Shown: piece after piece, positions 16,558-25,843 of the stretch
How positions within the stretch are numbered: the stretch's first letter is position 1
How the letters are laid out: each line of letters opens with the position of its first letter
DNA from: Bacillus sp. MUM 116
GTDB taxonomy: Bacteria; Bacillota; Bacilli; Bacillales; Cytobacillaceae
Reading direction: 5' to 3'
DNA length: 64,000 nt
NCBI RefSeq assembly: GCF_001866655.1
Contig: NZ_MLYR01000018.1
Span: 62,001 to 126,000, forward strand
Translations under genes and position numbers: made by a program
The notes under the pieces: generated by a model
Databases searched by the model: none
Told to the model about the DNA's origin: nothing
Seen by the model: the letters and a program-made list of their open reading frames with translations, nothing else

Positions 16558-17664
16558 GTGAAGGTGCTTCATTTAAATGCCGGAACAGAAACCGGCGGGG
16601 GAATGGTTCATATTCTTGATCTGCTTGAAAATGTTCAAGAGACCGAAATCATTTTAGGGCTTTTTGAAAAGGGGCTTATGTATGAGAAGGCATTAGATAA
16701 AGGAATCAAAGTTGTACTTTTTCACCAAAAATCAAAATGGGATCTTACGCTTCACAAAAAAATCATATCATTAATTGACCGAGAAATGATTGATATTGTG
16801 CACACCCATGGACCGCGGGCCAATTTTTATGGCTGTTTTTTAAAAAGAAAAAGAAAAACGATATACTGGATTACCACTCTACATAGCAACCCCCGTCATG
16901 ATTTTTTAGGCAGGGGATTGGCTGGGGTTATTTTTACCATACTCCACCTTTGGGCATTGAAGCAGCCGGATCATTTCCTGGCCATCTCAGAACGATTTAA
17001 GAGCCTGTTGGTAACAGAAGGGATTGATGAAAATAAAATCACCTCGATTTTTAATGGAATTGATTTTAAAAAGCCTTCGTCCCCAAATAAACTCTCACGC
17101 TATGATTTAAACTTTGGTGATCAGGATTTTGTAATGATCATGGTTGCAAGATTGTGCCCGGTAAAAGGTCATTCGATTTTGTTTCACGTTATCAAGGAAT
17201 TGACACGTTTACATGACAATATCAAATTGCTTGTGGTAGGTACGGGCAGCTTGGAACCAGAACTAAAACAGCTTGTTTCACAGCTGGGAATCGAAAAGCA
17301 TATTTGCTTTTTAGGACAACGTGAAGATGTTCATGCTTTATTTGAAATCTGCGATGTCAAATTACTTACATCTTTTAGCGAGAGCTTTCCACTGGTCCTG
17401 CTAGAAGCGGCGCGTGCGAAAATACCGGTGATCACCTCCGATGTCGGCGGGGTTCGTGAATTAATCTATTCAAAAGAATGCGGCTGGATTGTTCCGGTTA
17501 ATCAAATTGAACCATTATCCGAGGCGATTAAAGAGGCTATTCTTTACCGAAAAGAGGGTAAATTAAATGAAATGGGCATCAATCTTTACAACCATGCTTC
17601 GACACGCTTCACCATTGAAAATTTTCGCAACAGCGTCCTTAATACCTATAAAAAACTCGGATAA
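16558..17664 (+). CDS. Glycosyltransferase family 4 protein
   Basis: 368 residues from GTG 16558 (MKVLHLNAGTETGGGMVHIL), where GAAGGTG is 5 bases upstream; an in-frame ATG at 16483 would add 25 residues with no good ribosome site. GT-B fold: an N-terminal acceptor domain (HTHGPRANFYG), then a donor-binding domain from about 190 with ARLCPVKGH, a GTGSLEPELK motif and ESFPLVLLEAARAKIPVI, whose Glu positions the nucleotide sugar. Donor and acceptor sugar are not predictable. Between tagA and tagO it probably decorates or extends a surface polymer; TuaC-type teichuronic acid enzymes are comparable in architecture. Confidence 0.85.
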   Translation: MKVLHLNAGTETGGGMVHILDLLENVQETEIILGLFEKGLMYEKALDKGIKVVLFHQKSKWDLTLHKKIISLIDREMIDIVHTHGPRANFYGCFLKRKRKTIYWITTLHSNPRHDFLGRGLAGVIFTILHLWALKQPDHFLAISERFKSLLVTEGIDENKITSIFNGIDFKKPSSPNKLSRYDLNFGDQDFVMIMVARLCPVKGHSILFHVIKELTRLHDNIKLLVVGTGSLEPELKQLVSQLGIEKHICFLGQREDVHALFEICDVKLLTSFSESFPLVLLEAARAKIPVITSDVGGVRELIYSKECGWIVPVNQIEPLSEAIKEAILYRKEGKLNEMGINLYNHASTRFTIENFRNSVLNTYKKLG

Positions 17665-17669
17665 AAAAA

Positions 17670-17688
17670 GGGATCCAGTGCGGATCCC
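17670..17688. terminator. Hairpin after the GT4 gene
   Basis: Perfect GGGATCC / GGATCCC stem with a 5-base loop directly after the stop. On the plus strand the tail is not T-rich; on the minus strand it is followed by seven T. It is therefore a good minus-strand terminator shape and only a possible plus-strand one. Confidence 0.45.
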
Positions 17689-17752
17689 CGTGTAACAAAA
17701 CTTGGGCAAAAAAAACGGTTTTTTATCATTATCTTTACAAAATGATTTTTTT

Positions 17753-17781
17753 AGACCAAACCCAAAGCTATGTGCTATAAT
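17753..17781 (+). promoter_or_regulatory. Promoter of tagO with extended -10
   Basis: Perfect TATAAT at 17776-17781 preceded by TGC (extended -10) and a weak -35 (AGACCA, 17753-17758). It gives a leader of about 70 bases before AAGGAGGG and ATG 17857. Confidence 0.6.
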
Positions 17782-17856
17782 ACACGTTGTAAGAAGAAAA
17801 ATATGCCTTGGTTCTAAATTTCAGAAAGGGGCATTATATTCATAAGGAGGGTCTTT

Positions 17857-18909
17857 ATGCTTTATTTGACCTTTTTATTATGTTTTTTATGCTCTATTCT
17901 TATTACACCAATTATAAAAAAATTGGCCTTTAAAGTTGGAGCAACTGACAACCCGAATCAGCGTAAAGTTCACAAGAAAATTATGCCGCGCTTAGGTGGT
18001 TTAGCCATATATGTAAGCTTCATTCTTGGGTTGCTCCTTTTGCACCCAAATAGTCAGTACCATGCAGCGATTGTGGTTGGTAGTATCATTATATTAGCTA
18101 CAGGTATTTTAGATGATATCTTTGAATTATCGGCAAGAATCAAGTTTTTATTACAAATTGCGGCAGCCCTTATTGTTGTATTTTGGGGCGGTGTCCATGT
18201 TGATTTCATTAACTTGCCATTCGGCGGAGAAATAGAATTTGGTGCCATGAGTGTGCCGATTACGGTTATTTGGATTGTTGGTGTTACCAATGCAATCAAT
18301 TTGATTGACGGGCTGGATGGTTTGGCAGCAGGTGTTTCATCGATTGCCTTAATCACTATTTCTGCAATGGCGATTGTGATGGGGGATTTTTATACCATGA
18401 CGATGGGCGCCATACTGCTTGCAAGTACATTAGGATTTCTTATTTTCAATTTCCATCCCGCGAAGATTTTCATGGGAGATACAGGAGCTCTTTTCCTAGG
18501 GTATATGATCGCTGTTCTTTCTTTATTAGGTTTTAAAAACGTAACGTTCATTTCCTTTGTTGTTCCTGTCATCATTTTAGGTGTTCCAATTTCAGATACA
18601 TTCTTTGCGATAGTGCGTCGCCTTTATAATAAAAATCCGTTATCTGCCCCGGATAAGTCACACTTGCACCATTGTTTACTTAAATTGGGCTTTACCCATC
18701 GACAAACAGTTTTGCTAATTTATGCGATGAGTGCAATGTTTGGTTTAGCGGCGGTTATTTTTACGATGACAACTTTTTGGGGATCATTCTTATTGATAGC
18801 CATCATATTGTTGGCGATTGAACTGATTGTGGAGAGTATCGGCTTAATTAATTCAAACTACAAACCATTGCTTAAAATCGTACAGGTATTAGCGAGAAAC
18901 CGGCAATAA
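17857..18909 (+). CDS. tagO: Undecaprenyl-phosphate GlcNAc-1-phosphate transferase TagO
   Basis: 350 residues with about eleven membrane segments (MraY/WecA family). It starts wall teichoic acid synthesis by putting GlcNAc-1-P on undecaprenyl phosphate. Seen: NPNQRKVHKKIMPRLGG in the first cytoplasmic loop, DDIFEL and NLIDGLDGLAAG carrying the catalytic Asp residues, FMGDTGALFLGY, and the His-rich DKSHLHHCLL loop near the C terminus. ATG 17857 has a strong AAGGAGGG site. The gene has its own promoter and terminator, so it is monocistronic. Confidence 0.95.
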   Translation: MLYLTFLLCFLCSILITPIIKKLAFKVGATDNPNQRKVHKKIMPRLGGLAIYVSFILGLLLLHPNSQYHAAIVVGSIIILATGILDDIFELSARIKFLLQIAAALIVVFWGGVHVDFINLPFGGEIEFGAMSVPITVIWIVGVTNAINLIDGLDGLAAGVSSIALITISAMAIVMGDFYTMTMGAILLASTLGFLIFNFHPAKIFMGDTGALFLGYMIAVLSLLGFKNVTFISFVVPVIILGVPISDTFFAIVRRLYNKNPLSAPDKSHLHHCLLKLGFTHRQTVLLIYAMSAMFGLAAVIFTMTTFWGSFLLIAIILLAIELIVESIGLINSNYKPLLKIVQVLARNRQ

Positions 18910-18911
18910 CG

Positions 18912-18938
18912 AAAGGACCTTTTGTGGAAGGTCCTTTT
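18912..18938 (+). terminator. Terminator of tagO
   Basis: AAAGGACCTT (18912-18921) / AAGGTCCTTTT (18928-18938 region) with a short loop and T-rich tail. Confidence 0.85.
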
Positions 18939-18959
18939 ATTATGAAAAATAGAACATAT

Positions 18960-18993
18960 AAGAACCCGACTGATTTTTTCAGCCGGGTTCTTT
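18960..18993 (-). terminator. Terminator of the LCP gene
   Basis: Stem GAACCCG-A-CTGA / TCAG-C-CGGGTTC with a T-rich loop, directly after the stop codon of the minus-strand LCP gene. Confidence 0.7.
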
Positions 18994-18996
18994 CCA

Positions 18997-20001
18997 TTAT
19001 TGACTTATTGCCGAAGTCCCACTGGAAGTCGTGCTCGTTTTTCCAAGCAGATGATTTTTCAGGATTAACTTCGTTTCATCTAATGAAGCTTGATCTAATT
19101 GGTAATAATAAATTCCGTTAATCCTTGAATCGGAACCTTTCAAGTTAAGTGATTCGGTATCTAAGCCGCCTGCCTGAATATAGTTAAGGAATGATAACAT
19201 TTGGTCAAAGGTTAAATCTGTTTCCATGTTTCTACCTATCGCTTCAATCACCTTTGAATAATTGGCCACTGATTTTACAGAAGTTGCTTGAGAAAGAATC
19301 GCCTTCATAATTTCTTGTTGACGTTTTCCGCGGTAAATATCACTGTCATAATGTCTTGTTCTCGCTAAAGCAAGTGCTTGTTCTCCGTCTAAATGCTGCA
19401 TCCCTTTTTCTAAGGTAATGGCACCCTTACGATCTTGTGAATCCTGCTCCGTAAAGGTATACGGCACATTCACATCAATTCCGCCAAGGGCATCAATGAT
19501 ATCCATAAAGGCATTGAAGTTCATTTTTACATAATAATTAATCGGCATATCAAGCAACTCTTCAACAGTATCAAGTGTAAGCTTTACGCCGCCATAGGCA
19601 TGGGCATGAGTGATTTTCGTGTAAATATTCTTTTCAGGGATATGAACATAGGAATCGCGGGGGATGCTAAGAAGCTTGATGGATTTATCTTTTTTATTAA
19701 AAGTTGCAACCATCAAAGCATCAGAACGCGGATTGCCTTCTTTACGTTTCTTACTGTCGTCGACCCCAATGAATAGAATCGAAGTGTTTTCAACGGGAAC
19801 ATTTTTAAATACCCGTTTGGATTCCCGTTCAATCGGTTTGTATGATTTATTCATCACCGATTCTGCCTTGTTGAAGAGGAAAGTAGCATAGGCTGCACCA
19901 CCTAAACCAATTACTAAAATAGGTAATAAGATCAAAGTTAAAAGCCTCTTTCGTTTCTTCTTATTATTTTTATTTAAACGGTCCTGTCTCTTTTCAGACA
20001 T
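18997..20001 (-). CDS. LytR-CpsA-Psr family teichoic acid ligase
   Basis: 334 residues. Short basic cytoplasmic N terminus (RLNKNNKKKRKR), one signal-anchor helix (about 20-42), then an extracellular LCP domain from about 75. Conserved polyprenyl-phosphate pocket residues are visible in RSDALMVATFNKKDK, SIPRDSYVHIP, THAHAYGG and LARTRHYDSDIYRGKRQQ. LCP enzymes move finished teichoic acid from the lipid carrier onto peptidoglycan, the last step of the pathway in this window. B. subtilis has a close relative (TagU/LytR) near tagO. GGAGATTATCTATG gives the start. Confidence 0.93.
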   Translation of the reverse strand: MSEKRQDRLNKNNKKKRKRLLTLILLPILVIGLGGAAYATFLFNKAESVMNKSYKPIERESKRVFKNVPVENTSILFIGVDDSKKRKEGNPRSDALMVATFNKKDKSIKLLSIPRDSYVHIPEKNIYTKITHAHAYGGVKLTLDTVEELLDMPINYYVKMNFNAFMDIIDALGGIDVNVPYTFTEQDSQDRKGAITLEKGMQHLDGEQALALARTRHYDSDIYRGKRQQEIMKAILSQATSVKSVANYSKVIEAIGRNMETDLTFDQMLSFLNYIQAGGLDTESLNLKGSDSRINGIYYYQLDQASLDETKLILKNHLLGKTSTTSSGTSAISQ

Positions 20002-20157
20002 AGATAATCTCCTTTACATTGTAAATTACTGTATAAAAAACACACTAAACCAAGATTAATTCTATAATATTTTAGTAGATTGGTAAAATGAAATTTTTTG
20101 TAATCATAAATTTTATGTAGGATATTGTTGGGATTTGCAAAAAAATGTATAAAAAAT

Positions 20158-20185
20158 AAAACGGCTCCATCAAATCGGCCGTTTT
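20158..20185 (-). terminator. Terminator of yvyE
   Basis: AAAACGGC (20158-20165) / GCCGTTTT (20178-20185), overlapping the stop codon; reading the minus strand, TTTTATTTTTT follows. Confidence 0.8.
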
Positions 20186-20816
20186 ATACGTCTTCCTCCA
20201 GATACAGCATCTCACCTTCGCTGATTTTCCCTTGTCCATTAGTCATTTCCGTCATCCAAGTGACAAAAGTACTGATTTCACTTTCCTCAACAAATATTTC
20301 AAATTCAACATTATCTAAATAATGGATTTCCTTAATGGAATAAACGGAAGAACGCAGTTCGTTTTCCAATTTACCAAGCCAGGTATAATCAACGGTGACA
20401 TGCATGACTTTCATTAATTTCCGTTCGACCACACCAACAGTCGTAATTCCTTCTGAGGTTGCCTTTCCATAAGCACGAATCAGACCACCGGCCCCCAATT
20501 TAATTCCGCCAAAGTAGCGGGTGACGACAACGACTGAATCCTTCAGATTTTTTTTCTTTAATACTTCGAGGATGGGAACACCAGCCGTACCACTTGGTTC
20601 GCCATCATCATTGGCTTTTTGAATTTGGTCATTTTCACCAATTAGATAGGCGGAACAATTATGGGTCGCATCCCAATTTCTTTTCTTAATGGTCTGAATA
20701 AAATCCTGTGCGTCTGCTTCCGTTTCGACTCTTTTTATATGGGCAATGAAGCGTGACTTTTGGATAACAATTTCATGTTCTCCGGATTCTTTTACCGTAT
20801 AGTAGCGGGACAGCAT
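20184..20816 (-). CDS. yvyE: YigZ/IMPACT family protein YvyE
   Basis: 210 residues. UPF0029 (IMPACT) domain at about 15-125 with KSRFIAHIKRV, ATHNCSAYLIG, NDDGEPSGTAG and TRYFGGIKLGAGGLIRAYG, followed by a DUF1949 ferredoxin-like domain (about 140-200). The eukaryotic relatives bind the Gcn1/ribosome system; the bacterial role is not settled. ATG 20816 with GGAGGG upstream. It is divergent from degS, as in B. subtilis. Confidence 0.93.
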   Translation of the reverse strand: MLSRYYTVKESGEHEIVIQKSRFIAHIKRVETEADAQDFIQTIKKRNWDATHNCSAYLIGENDQIQKANDDGEPSGTAGVPILEVLKKKNLKDSVVVVTRYFGGIKLGAGGLIRAYGKATSEGITTVGVVERKLMKVMHVTVDYTWLGKLENELRSSVYSIKEIHYLDNVEFEIFVEESEISTFVTWMTEMTNGQGKISEGEMLYLEEDV

Positions 20817-21114
20817 ATTTACCCTCCTTCAATTTTTCTGAAAAAATGTTTAGTGTAATATAACTTTAATACTAGTGTAACTTTTTTATTGTATAATAAG
20901 ACAAGTTTATATAGTGTAAACCTGTTCAGACTTATTTTTATTAGTAAGAAAGTTATAGGCATAGTACCCTTATTATACAACTTTTTTATGAAATTTGAGG
21001 AAGCAGTTAACTTCAAATTTCTATATTAATACAATTTAAGGTAAAATATGTTAAAAAACCTTTGTTCCAAGGATAGTAAAGCAGGTTTACAAGCTTCTTA
21101 ATGGAGGCATTTTT

Positions 21115-22251
21115 ATGAAAATGAAAAAAATAAATATGAAGTCAATTGATGAAATTCGGGAAAAAATGATTGAAACCGTGACTTCGAGTAAAACGGATAT
21201 TTTTCAAATTGAAGAGCAATGCCGCCAGGATTATGACAATATGATAGATGAGTTAAAGAGTATCAAGCATTTGGTGGAGAAGCTCTCGGGTGAAGGCGAC
21301 TCCCTTGAGGGTCAAGTCCGTCAGGCTCGTGCAAGACTTTCTGAAGTAAGCATGAATATAAAGCGTTATTCAGAGGGAGAAGTCCGGGAAGCGTATGAAA
21401 AAGCGCACCAGCTTCAAATGGACCTCACCATCAATTGGCAATATAAAAAGCAGTTATTGGATAAAAGAGATGACCTTGAGCGGAGGCTGCTTGCGCTTGA
21501 TGATACCATTGACCGGGCAGAACATTTGATTTCGCAAATTTCTGTTGTAATGAATTATTTAATGAGTGAAATGGGTGTAGCGCTTGAGGACGCAAAAGCG
21601 AAGCAGGACTTCGGATTGAAAATTATTGAAGCTCAGGAAGAAGAAAGGAAACGGCTGTCCCGGGAAATTCACGATGGTCCGGCGCAAATGCTGGCGAATG
21701 TGATTATGCGCTCAGATTTAATTGATCGGGTGTACAGGGAGAGCGGACCGGACGAGGCTATTTCAGAGATTCATAGTTTTAAAAAAATGGTTCGTTCTGC
21801 TCTTTACGAGGTTCGTAGAATTATTTACGATCTTCGGCCTATGGCGCTGGATGATTTAGGTTTGGTTCCTACCCTCAGAAAATATCTGCTTACCATCGAA
21901 GAATATCATAATCACTCAAAAATTGATTTTGTGAATATTGGACTAGAACATCGCCTGCCGGCTAAGTACGAGGTCGCATTATTCCGAATGATTCAAGAGT
22001 CGGTTCAGAATGCACTGAAACACGCAAATGCATGTGAGATAAAGGTAAAACTTGAAATGACCAAGACAGCCATTACCGTTCAGATTAAGGATAACGGGGT
22101 TGGATTTGATACCACCCAGAAAAAACCTGAGTCCTTTGGGATTATTGGGATGAACGAGCGGGTCGACTTGCTGGATGGCGAACTCATGGTTGAATCAAAA
22201 GTTGGTAAAGGAACCACTGTTACCATCCATGTTCCATTGCCGGAATCATGA
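21115..22251 (+). CDS. degS: Sensor histidine kinase DegS
   Basis: 378 residues without transmembrane segments, hence a cytoplasmic kinase. Residues about 30-165 form the long sensor coiled coil. The HisKA_3 motif RKRLSREIHDGPAQ carries phospho-acceptor H186. The HATPase domain has NALKHA (N box), DNGVGFD (G1) and GIIGMNERV (G2). DegS phosphorylates DegU, which controls exoenzymes, competence and biofilm genes. ATG 21115 follows GGAGG by 7 bases. degU starts 85 bases downstream, so the two are one operon. Confidence 0.97.
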   Translation: MKMKKINMKSIDEIREKMIETVTSSKTDIFQIEEQCRQDYDNMIDELKSIKHLVEKLSGEGDSLEGQVRQARARLSEVSMNIKRYSEGEVREAYEKAHQLQMDLTINWQYKKQLLDKRDDLERRLLALDDTIDRAEHLISQISVVMNYLMSEMGVALEDAKAKQDFGLKIIEAQEEERKRLSREIHDGPAQMLANVIMRSDLIDRVYRESGPDEAISEIHSFKKMVRSALYEVRRIIYDLRPMALDDLGLVPTLRKYLLTIEEYHNHSKIDFVNIGLEHRLPAKYEVALFRMIQESVQNALKHANACEIKVKLEMTKTAITVQIKDNGVGFDTTQKKPESFGIIGMNERVDLLDGELMVESKVGKGTTVTIHVPLPES

Positions 22252-22336
22252 GTGGATTGATTTCCAGGAAACAATTAAAAAGAATTTAGTGTATAAATAG
22301 CAAAATCTTATTCCGAAGATTAGGGAGGCGAAGAAA

Positions 22337-23020
22337 ATGACGACTAAAATTGCCATTATCGATGATCATCAATTGTTTAGAGAAGGAGTAAAAAGGATTC
22401 TTGAATTTGAAAAAACGTTCCAGGTTGTGGCCGAGGGGGATGACGGCACAGAAGCAATTCGTATTGTAAAAGAATTCAATCCGGATGTGGTCATCATGGA
22501 TATAAACATGCCGAAAATGAACGGAGTGGAAGCAACCAAGGAGCTTGTAGAAAAATACCCAGAAACAAAAATTATCATTTTATCGATTCATGATGATGAA
22601 AATTATGTTACACATGCGCTTCAAACCGGTGCGCAAGGGTATCTTTTAAAGGAAATGGATGCCGATGCCCTCATCGATGCAGTTCGCGTCGTTGCGGAAG
22701 GCGGCTCATATTTACATCCAAAGGTTACGCATAATCTAGTGAATGAATACCGCCGTTTAACAGCAGGTAAGGTATTTGGCGGCACTTATGTTCAAACAGT
22801 GGAAATCCGCCGGCCGCTTCATTTGTTAACGCGCCGTGAATGTGAAGTGCTGCAAATGCTTGCTGATGGGAAAAGCAACCGTGGAATTGGGGAAGCCCTT
22901 TTCATTAGCGAAAAGACCGTTAAAAATCATGTCAGCAACATCCTGCAAAAAATGAACGTTAATGACCGTACGCAAGCTGTTGTTGTAGCGATTAAAAACG
23001 GCTGGGTAGAAGTTCGGTAA
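22337..23020 (+). CDS. degU: Response regulator DegU
   Basis: 227 residues. Receiver domain 1-120 with acidic DD at 9-10, phosphorylated D55 in [13 protein letters not shown], and K-containing [10 protein letters not shown]. LuxR/NarL-type helix-turn-helix at about 160-225: [18 protein letters not shown] ... [17 protein letters not shown]. It receives phosphate from DegS. GGGAGGCG precedes ATG 22337. Ends in a bidirectional terminator shared with pstA. Confidence 0.97.
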   Translation: MTTKIAIIDDHQLFREGVKRILEFEKTFQVVAEGDDGTEAIRIVKEFNPDVVIMDINMPKMNGVEATKELVEKYPETKIIILSIHDDENYVTHALQTGAQGYLLKEMDADALIDAVRVVAEGGSYLHPKVTHNLVNEYRRLTAGKVFGGTYVQTVEIRRPLHLLTRRECEVLQMLADGKSNRGIGEALFISEKTVKNHVSNILQKMNVNDRTQAVVVAIKNGWVEVR

Positions 23021-23030
23021 TCATAATTGA

Positions 23031-23058
23031 TAAAAAAAGCACGCACGCGTGCTTTTTT
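23031..23058. terminator. Bidirectional terminator between degU and pstA
   Basis: AAAAAAGCAC / GTGCTTTTTT around a GCACGC loop; the A and T tracts make it usable on both strands. Confidence 0.85.
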
Positions 23059-23947
23059 ATCTTTTGAATAATTTCCGATTTTTTAACCAAACAGGAATTC
23101 GAATGGTTAAGCTCATAAGTAATACAATAATAATGAGAACTGAACCAGATTTTTGAGCGATTTGTTGTGCATCTTCCACTAATGCTTCCGATTGGACATA
23201 CCAAAGATGGACAGGTAAAGTTCCCCCTTCGGATAGCGGATTGAAATCCCACATTTTTCCTGAGGTCCCTGTTCCGCCAGCTAGTAAGATTATGGCGGAT
23301 TCCCCAAATGCTCTGCAGGCGGCAAGACTAATACCAGTCATGATTCCTGGTAAGGCAGCGGGAATAATAGTGGATAAAATCACTTGCGAATCGGTAAGTC
23401 CGAGTGAATAGGCTGCTTCTCTTAATTCCCTGGGCACTGCTTGAATTGCCTCTTCCGTAACGCTAGTAATCACAGGGAGATTTAACAATGAAAGGGTGAT
23501 TCCAGCACCTAGTATTGTTAAACCAATGTGAAAAACATCCACAAAAAGAACATATCCAAATAGACCAAAAACAATTGACGGTACCGAAGCAAGACTTTCG
23601 ATCGATGTTCTAATCATTTCGGTAATTCGATTTTTGGGAGCAAATTCAGATAAATAAATCCCTGCTCCAATTCCTACCGGCAGTGAAATAATTAGAGATA
23701 TGATTAAAACATAGAAAGAGTTGAATAAAAATGGTCCAATCCCGCCTCCTGCATCAATTTCGCTAGGCAATCCAAGCAGAAACTTGAGGTTAATGTGGAA
23801 AAGCCCTTTGGATAAAATTTTGAATAAAATATAAACAATAATAGTTAGAATGAGAATGGATAAATACCATAGGAAATGGGTAAATACTTTGTCTAAAAGC
23901 TTATTCATGCTTCTTGATTTTTGAGTTTTTTCAGAGAAATAAACCAT
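23057..23947 (-). CDS. pstA: Phosphate ABC transporter permease PstA
   Basis: 296 residues with six hydrophobic segments. The permease EAA loop is ELREAAYSLGLTDSQV followed by IIPAALPGIMTG. It forms the channel with PstC. ATG 23947 has AAGGAG 8 bases upstream; the stop of pstC is only 4 bases away. No pstB or phoU follows: the terminator and degU come directly, so the ATPase must come from elsewhere in the genome. Confidence 0.93.
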   Translation of the reverse strand: MVYFSEKTQKSRSMNKLLDKVFTHFLWYLSILILTIIVYILFKILSKGLFHINLKFLLGLPSEIDAGGGIGPFLFNSFYVLIISLIISLPVGIGAGIYLSEFAPKNRITEMIRTSIESLASVPSIVFGLFGYVLFVDVFHIGLTILGAGITLSLLNLPVITSVTEEAIQAVPRELREAAYSLGLTDSQVILSTIIPAALPGIMTGISLAACRAFGESAIILLAGGTGTSGKMWDFNPLSEGGTLPVHLWYVQSEALVEDAQQIAQKSGSVLIIIVLLMSLTIRIPVWLKNRKLFKR

Positions 23948-23950
23948 TTT

Positions 23951-24883
23951 TTAAACTCCTTTTGCTCGTATTCTTCTTACGAAAATGATCATAAGATTTG
24001 AAATCAGTAAAAGGATAAACGCCATCATATATAGACCATAGTTCCAGGTGGAATCAAACTGAACATCTAAAATTTGCATCACAATATTACTGGTTAAAAC
24101 AGCTGTAGGCGTCAAAAGTGTTTCTGGAAGCTGAGCTGTGTTGCCAATAACCATAACAACAGCCATTGTTTCTCCTAATGCACGGGCCATTCCCAGTATT
24201 ACAGCTGAAATAAGTCCTTTTTTTGCAGCAGGAAGAATGACTTTGAAAGTCGCTTGAAATCTCGTGCTTCCAAGTGCATAACTAGCTTCTCTAATTTCCT
24301 TTGGAACAGCTGAAATCGCCTCATCACTAAGTCTCGTCACTGTTGGTAAAACCATGATGGTTAAAACTAATGCTGCTGCCAAGAGACCATCACCCATAAC
24401 AGCACCAGTAATTTTCATTAAAAATGGAATGAGTAAAGTGAGTCCGAGATAGCCGTAAATAATAGAAGGAATCCCTACTAGTAAATCTAGCAAAGGCCTA
24501 ATGATATTTTTTACCTTTTCAGGTGCCACTTCTACAATAAAAACAGCAAGCCCGATGGACAAAGGAACAGACAAAACCATTGTAAGAGCCGTTAAAGCAA
24601 AGGTGCCCAAGATGAAAAGAGCTGCACCGAATTTTTCTTGGTCCGGATCCCAAACAGTTGAGAAAAAGAATTCTTTTACTGAAACATCCTTAAATACTAA
24701 AATGCCAGTCTTGCCTATAAATACAATGATAGAAAGAAGGACAAGTCCCAAAAGAATGCTGCTTAATAGACAATAAAATCTAAAACTCTTATTTTTAAAA
24801 TAGGTAAATCCAGATGTAGAATACAAACGATGGCTTTTTAAAGCAACCGGTGTATTGGATAGATTTTCTTCTAGTTTAGCCAT
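23951..24883 (-). CDS. pstC: Phosphate ABC transporter permease PstC
   Basis: 310 residues, six hydrophobic segments plus a cytoplasmic N terminus. The permease loop is EIREASYALGSTRFQATFKV followed by ILPAAKKGLISAV, and ALGETMAVVMVIGN is a PstC hallmark. ATG 24883 (MAKLEENL) is chosen because TAGGAGGA lies 7 bases upstream; an in-frame ATG at 24931 would start inside an intergenic hairpin. Second-last gene of the minus-strand pst operon. Confidence 0.94.
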   Translation of the reverse strand: MAKLEENLSNTPVALKSHRLYSTSGFTYFKNKSFRFYCLLSSILLGLVLLSIIVFIGKTGILVFKDVSVKEFFFSTVWDPDQEKFGAALFILGTFALTALTMVLSVPLSIGLAVFIVEVAPEKVKNIIRPLLDLLVGIPSIIYGYLGLTLLIPFLMKITGAVMGDGLLAAALVLTIMVLPTVTRLSDEAISAVPKEIREASYALGSTRFQATFKVILPAAKKGLISAVILGMARALGETMAVVMVIGNTAQLPETLLTPTAVLTSNIVMQILDVQFDSTWNYGLYMMAFILLLISNLMIIFVRRIRAKGV

Positions 24884-24905
24884 TTTTATCCTCCTAGTAT
24901 TAAGT

Positions 24906-24933
24906 GAATGCCAGCCTTTAGGGGCTGGCATTC
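24906..24933 (-). other. Intercistronic hairpin between pstS and pstC
   Basis: Perfect 11-bp stem GAATGCCAGCC (24906-24916) / GGCTGGCATTC (24923-24933) with a 6-base loop and no T tail on the minus strand. Such a stem can protect the 3' end of the pstS message or weaken readthrough, giving more binding protein than permease. Confidence 0.65.
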
Positions 24934-24965
24934 TATTATTAAATACACTTTAGGGGGAAGTGGAT

Positions 24966-25826
24966 TTACTTCATTTTGTTGATTGGAATAAATTTCAATT
25001 TTTTAAGAGAACCATTTTGGAATTTACTGCTTTGAACATATTTAATGAATGCTGCATTTGCACCAGTTGGGTTTCCTTTTGTTAATAGATAACCGTATCC
25101 CCAAACTGGGTATTTTCCGTTCATGACATTCTCTGTTGTTGCAGCAACACCGTTATAGCTCACAGCTTTTAGGTTACCTTTAATGTATGGAAAATCGATA
25201 TAACCAATCGCATTTGGATTGGTATTCACTGCAGCCGCCATTTCACCGCTTTTTCCAACCTCTTTATAATTACCGCTCTTCATAAAGTCTACATTTTTTA
25301 GAGCTTTCTTTTGGTAATTCACTCGAGTACCTGAACCATTCTTCCGGTTAACAACGACGATTTCAGCATTTTTACCGCCTACTTGTTTCCAGTTCGTAAT
25401 TTTTCCGCTGAAAATGCCTTGCAGTTGGGACGTTGTTAGATTTTTTACAGGGTTAGCCTTATTGACAATTGTAGCGAAAGGGATAACAGCGATTTTGTTT
25501 GCTTTTAAACCTTTAAATGCACTGAATCCTTTGACTGGTTGAGTGGCATCCCAGTCACAAGCACCAATGGTAGCTGAGCCTCTGCTTACAGATTGTGGTC
25601 CAGCAATGGAGGATGAGCCTGAAACAGAAATGGATACTCTAGGATTTAATTTTTTAAACTCACTCGCAGCTTGTTGTGTTAATGGAAGCAAGGCAGTTGA
25701 ACCTGCTACGACAACTTTTCCAGATACAGAAGCAGCATTCGCATTTGTAGATACAGAACCAAGAGAAAGTCCTACCGTTGCTGCAAGGGCCAAAGAAGCC
25801 ATGGAAATACGTTTGAATAAATTCAT
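24966..25826 (-). CDS. pstS: Phosphate-binding protein PstS
   Basis: 286 residues. Signal peptide about 1-32 (MNLFKRISMASLALAATVGL ... STNANAAS), then a PBP_like_2 domain with VVAGSTALLPLTQQ, SGSSSIAG and NRKNGSGTRVNYQ, the loops that hold phosphate. There is no lipobox cysteine; cleavage after ANA by signal peptidase I is predicted, unlike the usual lipoprotein PstS of Gram-positives. It lies 17 bases after the stalk/propeller gene and 82 bases before pstC, in the same transcript. Confidence 0.9.
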   Translation of the reverse strand: MNLFKRISMASLALAATVGLSLGSVSTNANAASVSGKVVVAGSTALLPLTQQAASEFKKLNPRVSISVSGSSSIAGPQSVSRGSATIGACDWDATQPVKGFSAFKGLKANKIAVIPFATIVNKANPVKNLTTSQLQGIFSGKITNWKQVGGKNAEIVVVNRKNGSGTRVNYQKKALKNVDFMKSGNYKEVGKSGEMAAAVNTNPNAIGYIDFPYIKGNLKAVSYNGVAATTENVMNGKYPVWGYGYLLTKGNPTGANAAFIKYVQSSKFQNGSLKKLKFIPINKMK

Positions 25827-25843
25827 ATGATTAATCTCTCCTT

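Noticed and set aside
18924-19121. 65-residue plus-strand gene after tagO
   Set aside because: It lies over two terminators and the 3' end of the LCP gene on the other strand.
20819-21016. 65-residue minus-strand gene upstream of yvyE
   Set aside because: AT-rich, no ribosome site, overlaps the divergent promoter region and looks like translated intergenic DNA.
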